Below are positions 58,616 to 64,000 of a DNA stretch of 64,000 nt, piece after piece; positions within the stretch are counted from its first letter, which is position 1; the number at the start of each line of letters is the position of its first letter. Both the position numbers and the translations under genes were made by a program. This stretch comes from Antitrichia curtipendula (lineage: Eukaryota > Streptophyta > Bryopsida > Hypnales > Leucodontaceae). Under the pieces are notes generated by a model. It ran no database searches. It was not told the DNA's origin and was given only the letters and a program-made list of their open reading frames with translations. The stretch covers positions 54,325,570-54,389,569 of the forward strand of contig OX579634.1 of assembly GCA_951230915.1 (NCBI GenBank), in the 5' to 3' direction.

Positions 58616-59456
58616 CAATTGAAAAATCATGTATTTAAATAATAAAAATAAACTTTTGGATAAGACATGTAATTATTGTGAATTTTCAAAGTGAAATTCT
58701 GGGCTAGGCCTTTGAAATCGTCCCATAACTTGGTCATAATGTCAAAGTTCAAAAAATCAATGGTTAAGCAATTGTAATTAAATTTGAGACTGGTTTAATT
58801 GCACTTTGGGAACAATTTCAATAAAAGTCTAGTTGTCATGAATGGGCATACAAACTATTTTTGGGTGTTTTCACCTTATACAAAACCATGCAATGGAGTC
58901 ACTATATAGGCCTACCAACTTCCATGGCCAATCACAAACTTTTAGGCTTCTTTTGTAAGAATGTTTGGTACATGCTCACAATTATATGTTTTTTTTGAAA
59001 CCTTGTGTTGCATGTAAGAGTTTAGAAGGTGTTTTAAAATCCTTTTAATATTTGTCAAACTCTTGATTACTACATTGTCTGAGTTCAACTTTTGCAATAT
59101 GATATAACACAATAGTAAAAATATAGCACCTTTAAAAAAATTGAATTGCTTATTTCCTGGCATAGCGGCCTCCCAAATGACTATTGTATAATTTGAATGT
59201 GCCACAACAAGTGACTTATTTTACAATGAATGTGAAAAGTATGCAAGATGTTGGAAATGTTAGTTTAGAGGAGGTTGGGTTGAAAAGTTTAAACACTTTA
59301 CATTCTTTGTTTCTATAATGAACAATGGAGTCATCCATCAACCAATTTTGGGCCTCAACATCCATTAGGGGTTAAATCAATCAAACTCCAAACTTGTGTT
59401 GAATAACTCCAAACTCCAATGATTGGGCAAGACACACTAACCCTTGGTTGAATAAC
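58616..59456. other. Intergenic stretch, no gene seen
   Basis: Only short frames are present. AACTCCAAACT...TTGAATAACTC is repeated near 59385-59460 just before the next element. Confidence 0.4.
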
Positions 59457-59459
59457 TCA

Positions 59460-59991
59460 GGGCCACTTCACACTATGGCCAAAGGTTGAGAGGTCGTGGG
59501 TTTCCACCAATCAAATTTTAAGAAACCAAAAGTTTGGCTTTTTGACCCTTCACACTAGAAGGCATAAGTCCAATTGAAAGTCCATCACCCTCCAACTACC
59601 TATGTGGCAATAAATTGCGTACATGGCAACGGACTCTCAAAGAAAGTTTGGGTTGATTAAAAATGGAGATCCAAACTATGGCCAAGAGGCCGTCAACTTA
59701 TGACAAGATCTTAACTGTTAGATTGGTAGGTGGGAGTTCATTGCTAAGAGTTTGGACTTTGGGCTTGGCCTTTCGAGGCTTCACACTTTGGCCATCCAAG
59801 TTGAGAGGCCATGGGAGTTCATTGCCAAGGGTTTGGACTTTGGACTTGACCTTTGGAGGCTTCACACTATGTCCGACAAAAGGCTCCAATTCTTATATTT
59901 TATTGCCTATTTATTGCTCATTTCTTTGGACTCTCAACTTGGCCTCTTGACTTGGTCTCTTGACTTGGTCAGCCATAGTGTGAAGCGGCCC
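59460..59991. mobile_element. 532-bp inverted-repeat element with 3-bp target duplication
   Basis: It begins GGGCCACTTCACACTATGGC and ends with GCCATAGTGTGAAGCGGCCC; the ends pair over 20 bases with one mismatch. TCA is repeated on both sides (59457-59459 and 59992-59994). A 3-bp duplication and GGGCC ends suggest a PIF/Harbinger relative. No transposase is seen. Confidence 0.8.
59732..59893 (+). repeat. 81-bp tandem duplication inside the 59.5-kb element
   Basis: GGGAGTTCATTGCTAAGAGT at 59732 recurs as GGGAGTTCATTGCCAAGGGT at 59813, and the similarity runs through TTCACACTTTGGCC / TTCACACTATGTCC. Confidence 0.8.
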
Positions 59992-60000
59992 TCAACCTAA

Positions 60001-61002
60001 ACCCACGTCAAAACCGACCTTCTGTGGAGATGAATGCGTACATGTCCCGTTAGAGGAACCGAGGATGTGATATTAAAGAGGTTTGGAGGTACCTAATCGA
60101 TTTTCTTAGCGCTGCAGGCGCAGCGTCAGACCCTGCCCAGGTGAACCCATTATGATAGTGATTGATGGACTCACCAGTCCCAGTGCAACCAAATTCAGCT
60201 TCCAAATACCGTCTTGTTATCACTTCAACAGGAAGACTTCACTAAACGCAATGCGCGCAAAGGACTGAGGACGAAAATATCACCTTCAAAGGAGGGTAAG
60301 AGCGTTATATGACGCTTACCTTTCCCATTATTAATCCTCATTTGTACCCCACACACAACGTCAAAAAGGCCCACCTCACTATCTTACGCTAGTGTAGCGT
60401 ACGTAACTTAACTTTGGAAGCGCAAACTGCCAACCTGCTTCACCATTCATATCGTTGCTATTTCTGTACAGGCAGGTCTTTCCCATATCAATATAGTTAG
60501 GACGGAATGCCCTTGGAACCCGGTATCGCCAGAGCTGGTCTGCACAGATCGAGAAGCAATAAATGAGTAGTCTTGGGAGTGGTGGCCAGATTCATGTCAA
60601 CCCAGCTGCATATCTTGATGCGTAGATTCTTTAACTTACTTCCTCCTCCAACTGTCTGTCAATGCTCTGGGAGTCTTGGCTCAACACTTGTATCCCACTG
60701 CGCGTGGTAGTTTTCCGCACGGTGTGTCTGCCTGTCAGTGTGTCTTTTTTTCTACCGTTGTATGTATTAAGTTAAGGCCGGGGTGCGCGTAGGCAGGTGG
60801 TGACGTTCGAACTCACTGTAGGCTATGAGATTGAGGTGCCGCATTGTCTGCTGCTGGTGAGAGTGGTGTCTTTCACTGCGGAAGCGGTGTTTCTGCAATT
60901 CTTCTCCTGTCGCATTAGGTTTGCCTGCCAATCAGCACGTGACTACTGAAGACTACTGGAGTTTTCTGACTTGCAGAAACCTCCACAACGTCCAAGTCTC
61001 CA
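60001..61002 (+). promoter_or_regulatory. Upstream region of the GH3 gene
   Basis: No coding frame is called. GC content rises from about 60050 onward, marking the genic zone, and this stretch probably holds the promoter and transcription start. A transcription start or TATA box could not be fixed. Confidence 0.4.
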
Positions 61003-61153
61003 CATGAATATTCAGCTGAAGGGTCGTCGTCAGTGTGGATTCCGATGCAGAAGTAGTAGTAGTAGAAGCAATGCAGCTGCAGCTTCGCAGTCTTCGAGCT
61101 CCCAAGTAGACGGCGGCCGAGCTGGAGATTACTCGGCCTGGCTATTAGTATGA
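61003..61153 (+). CDS. Possible upstream ORF in the GH3 leader
   Basis: An ATG at 61003 opens 49 codons to TGA at 61151-61153, including an AGT-triplet run that encodes consecutive Ser. If the inferred leader exon is right this lies in the 5'UTR of the GH3 mRNA and could lower translation of the main frame. The product looks low-complexity and is unlikely to have its own function. Confidence 0.3.
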
Positions 61154-61232
61154 CCTCGCTGCACCAGTATCCGCAATCTATCGTTTGCTGGAGAAGAGCT
61201 TGTTATCTCCAATTCTCTTCCTACTTTTACAG

Positions 61233-61794
61233 GTAATGCCCAATCTTTTACTTTCCACTGAAGTTTTTTCTATTTTTCTATTTTTCTATTTTCGCAAGAA
61301 CGCGGGCCGTGATCTATCGCCATAGTCATTCAAGAACATGCTCTTGCTTTTCTCGGTCCTGGCCCTCTGATTTTTTCTGGTATTCGGCGAGCGCGCGCAA
61401 ACTCTATTGCAATAATCACAAAGTCAGTAGTTATAGCGACAAAATCAGGTGAGAAAACCTTTCGTTACATGTAGCCCTGAGAATACATACTACCCCACCT
61501 ATTGTTGCAGTGAGATAGGGGTAAAACAAAAGAGGTTTCGTGTGCAGAGCTTGATGACGGACACCTTGTTACGATTGTAGGTGAATTCGGACTTTGATCT
61601 TTTCTATTACCGGGAGAGCGCAAAATCTATTACACTAGTCACAAAGTCAGTAGTTATTGCGACGAAATCTGGTGAGAACATCATTCGTTACGCTGAAGCC
61701 CCGAGGATGCATTCGGTCCCATCTGTTGTTGCAGTGAAATAGGTCAAAACGAAAGAGGTTTTGTGTGCAGCGATTGACCTTGTTACGTTTGCAG
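61233..61794 (+). other. Probable 5'UTR intron of the GH3 gene with tandem duplication
   Basis: A donor TTACAG|GTAATG at 61233 and an acceptor TTTGCAG| at 61794 bracket 562 bp; the leader exon then reads GTGAATTCGG and reaches the ATG at 61830. About 61386-61590 and 61609-61804 are two copies, spaced 214-223 bp, each containing CACAAAGTCAGTAGTTAT, TTGTTACG and a (T)TTGTAG or TTTGCAG acceptor followed by GTGAATTCGG. The intron end has therefore been duplicated with its splice site, so two acceptors may compete. Confidence 0.5.
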
Positions 61795-61829
61795 GTGAAT
61801 TCGGAAATTGACAGTGATTGAATTCAAAC

Positions 61830-64000
61830 ATGGCCATGGCAATCACGGTGCGGTTTCTGCTGGTGCTACTGGTGGCAATGAGCCTGGCAGTCCATGGAGC
61901 CCATGCAAGCAGGAAACAACCGACTTCGAAGTACCTCTTGTACCAGGACATGCAGAAGCCTGTGGAGGAGCGCATCAAGGACTTGATGTCGCGGATGACC
62001 CTGGCGGAGAAGATCGGGCAGATGACGCAGACGGAGCGCACCGTCAACAACCACACCAACATCCGCGAGTTCGGTATCGGTGGGTATCCATGCTTGAGCT
62101 TCTCTCTTCAATCACAACTGGGATTGGATCGATCTTCGTATAACAGTGAAAGAGATTGTCATGATCTTCGTGTAACACTGGAAGAGATTGAATTGTGGAC
62201 GCAGGGAGTATACTTAGCGGTGGGGGAAGCGCGCCCGCCCAAAACGCCACAGTGCTCCAGTGGGACAACATGACGAATTACTTCCAAAGAGCCGCCATGG
62301 ACACGCGCCTGCAAATTCCGCTCATCTACGGCATTGATGCGGTCCATGGCAACAACAACGTCTACGGAGCCACGATTTTCCCTCACAACGTCGGCCTCGG
62401 GTGCACCCGGTACGCAACCCATCCCTTGTCCCTCATAAGTAGTTGGAAACAAATACAATGATCTTGCACTTTTCCTGTGAATTGGGCAGTTTTTTAAAGT
62501 CAATTTCGTTAAAGTGGCGCGATTCCGGCACCAAAAACTGTGACGCAGATCTACATGCTCTCAAAAGTACGTATAGACGTATGTTTCAGGCCAAAGTATT
62601 GTAATATGCCAATTTAACGAAATTGACGTTCTTTTGCGAGGTGAAACAAACCGTGTTTAAAACCTAACTGGACCCACTTAACATTGCTTTTACCCAAATT
62701 TGGAGAAATTGACTGAGTGAGATCTTGCAATTTGGTAACACCGAGGAAGAATTTGGGGAAGCTTGTTCTAGGAAACAGTCTTACTTTTCTTGCACTTTGC
62801 CTCTAAATTGCTAATATTTGTAAGATGAACAAGCATGGTTGAAATATTTTTGTACCTACTTACCGTCAGCGTTACGAGGATTTGGTTTCGGTATGAGTAG
62901 AGTTTCTCAGAGACTTCGTTTCCGGATACAAATATAGGCAATCGGTGGTAATGTTCTCAGACAGGGAATAATCTTATTGCCATATCTGTGTTTCAAAACA
63001 GAAGTGAGAGAGGTCCGTGTCGTAGTTAGAGGTAGCGAATGAGATTTCCTACTGCTACTGTACATGTATTGAAGCTCGGATTACTGATAACTATATCTAC
63101 TTTTTGTAAAAATTTACCCTCAAATTGCACTGGTTTGCTGGCTTTGCTTCGATTTCACTGCCAGCCAATTTTCAAGATCCATATATTGCGAACTGGTAAA
63201 AAAACAAGCAAGTCGGGTGTTGGGACCTTGCCATGCACTGACATTATATTAACTGGAGCGCCTGTGACTGTGTTTGACAGGGATTCCGAGCTGGTCGAGC
63301 GCATCGGCGCGGCTACGGCGCTGGAGAGCCGATCGACGGGCATCCAATACGTGTTCGCTCCATGCATAGCCGTCTGTCGGGATCCGCGGTGGGGGCGATG
63401 CTACGAGAGCTACAGCGAGGATCCCCAGATCGTGCGCGACATGACGTCGCTCATCGATGGTTTGCAAGGACGGGCGCCGCCCGGATGGGTTGGTCCCTAC
63501 GTCGAAAGCAGGTACGCACGTAAAACAAATGAAAGGGGCTTCCAATGCACCCAAGATTTGGAAACTGTCGATGCCCTGAATGATGCACCCAAGATTTGGA
63601 TATTGCCGATGCCATGAAAGATGAACCCAAGATTTGGATACTGCAGGTGCCCTGAAAGGTGCACCAAAGATTTGTATATTTGTGAATTATTGTCAATAGT
63701 TAGATCCGTAGATGCTCTGAAACCGACACCACAGCAGAAGTTTGATGCCTGTGTCTGCACACAAGGTAGTTTTAAGAGTTACATACCATAGAGGAAATGA
63801 AACAGAGTTTACTATCTCAATTTGAACCACCTCGTAGGTTCGTATTCAATTGAGAAATTTACTACCACTTACGAACCTACGAGGTGGTAATCTTCGTAAG
63901 TGTATGACCTTTCGATTCATGGGTGGTCAACAACTTGACGCTCACTCGGGGATTAAATCTGCTTTCTAACTTCTAATGGAACATTGAATCTCAGGCGCAA
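61830..64000 (+). CDS. Family-3 glycoside hydrolase (plant beta-glucosidase/exo-glucanase type), 5' part
   Basis: Coding exons 61830-62079, 62205-62409 and 63281-63511 join in frame (phases 1, 2, 2), all introns GT-AG; a fourth probably starts at 63995 after ATCTCAG, leaving 6 bases in the window. The start ATG (61830, context AAACATGGCC) opens a signal peptide ([20 protein letters not shown]), fitting secretion to the cell wall or apoplast. Then come family-3 N-terminal landmarks: [34 protein letters not shown] across the first intron, [25 protein letters not shown], and [17 protein letters not shown]. Enzymes of this family release glucose from beta-glucans and cellobiosides using a catalytic Asp that lies beyond the window. 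About 228 codons are present of roughly 620 usual. No frameshift or stop is seen. Exact substrate cannot be inferred. Confidence 0.93.
63545..63682 (+). repeat. 38-bp minisatellite in GH3 intron 3
   Basis: About 3.5 copies of GATGCACCCAAGATTTGGAT followed by ATTGCCGATGCCATGAAA, with small changes, run in tandem. Confidence 0.85.
63826..63888. repeat. Perfect 19-bp inverted repeat in GH3 intron 3
   Basis: ACCACCTCGTAGGTTCGTA (63826-63844) is the exact reverse complement of TACGAACCTACGAGGTGGT (63870-63888), with a 25-base loop. It would form a strong hairpin in the pre-mRNA. Confidence 0.95.

Noticed and set aside
60800..60830. GTTCGAACTC, resembling a tRNA T-loop
   Set aside because: No acceptor, D or anticodon stem could be fitted around it.

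Overview
The window is AT-rich nuclear DNA from a streptophyte, most likely a seedless land plant or a charophyte alga. Evidence: a spliced family-3 glycoside hydrolase of plant type, a spliced small protein that resembles a plant-conserved family, plant-type transposons (CACTA, hAT, PIF/Harbinger-like, Stowaway-like), an L1-type LINE and short runs of TTTAGGG. The exact lineage cannot be fixed from the sequence. Gene density is very low: two convincing protein-coding genes in 64 kb. The rest is mostly layered transposons and their relics.

Layout. 1-2.7 kb: short tandem repeats, a possible first exon, and a SWIM zinc-finger pseudogene with three in-frame stops. 2.7-6.6 kb: AT-rich sequence with a relic of a CACTA transposase. 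6.67-15.58 kb: a giant foldback element with hAT hallmarks (8-bp target duplication ACTCCAAG, ends CAGGGTTGAC/GTCAACCCTG). Its arms are arrays of a CGTCCG-rich unit, each unit carrying its own small palindrome. In the middle lie a 200-N gap and a 1.98-kb direct duplication that is probably an unmerged contig overlap. 15.65-18.63 kb: a 2,982-bp CACTA-like element with degenerate ends, 3-bp duplication TCC and AGTCAT-type subterminal repeats. 18.6-24.1 kb: AT-rich intergenic DNA.

24.1-26.1 kb, minus strand: a five-exon gene for a 196-residue protein with a WKKSW/YKWTPV N-terminal block and an acidic C-terminus. 26.8-37.5 kb: transposon copies, a receptor-kinase fragment near 33.2 kb, and weak coding-like exons on the minus strand at 35.9-37.5 kb, one pair of which is separated exactly by a MITE carrying usable splice sites. 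38.1-43.4 kb, minus strand: a decayed LINE (end of ORF1, endonuclease, reverse transcriptase, zinc-binding tail).

43.4-60 kb: a dense stack of small transposons. Several can be defined by comparison with an uninterrupted copy elsewhere in the window: one TTAA-type element carries both a CACTA MITE and a PIF-like element, and another carries a Stowaway-like element.

60-64 kb, plus strand: the start of a GH3 beta-glucosidase/exo-glucanase gene. It has a 5'UTR intron whose last part is tandemly duplicated together with its splice acceptor, three coding exons, and probably the first 6 bases of a fourth at the window end. The two real genes show no functional link to each other.
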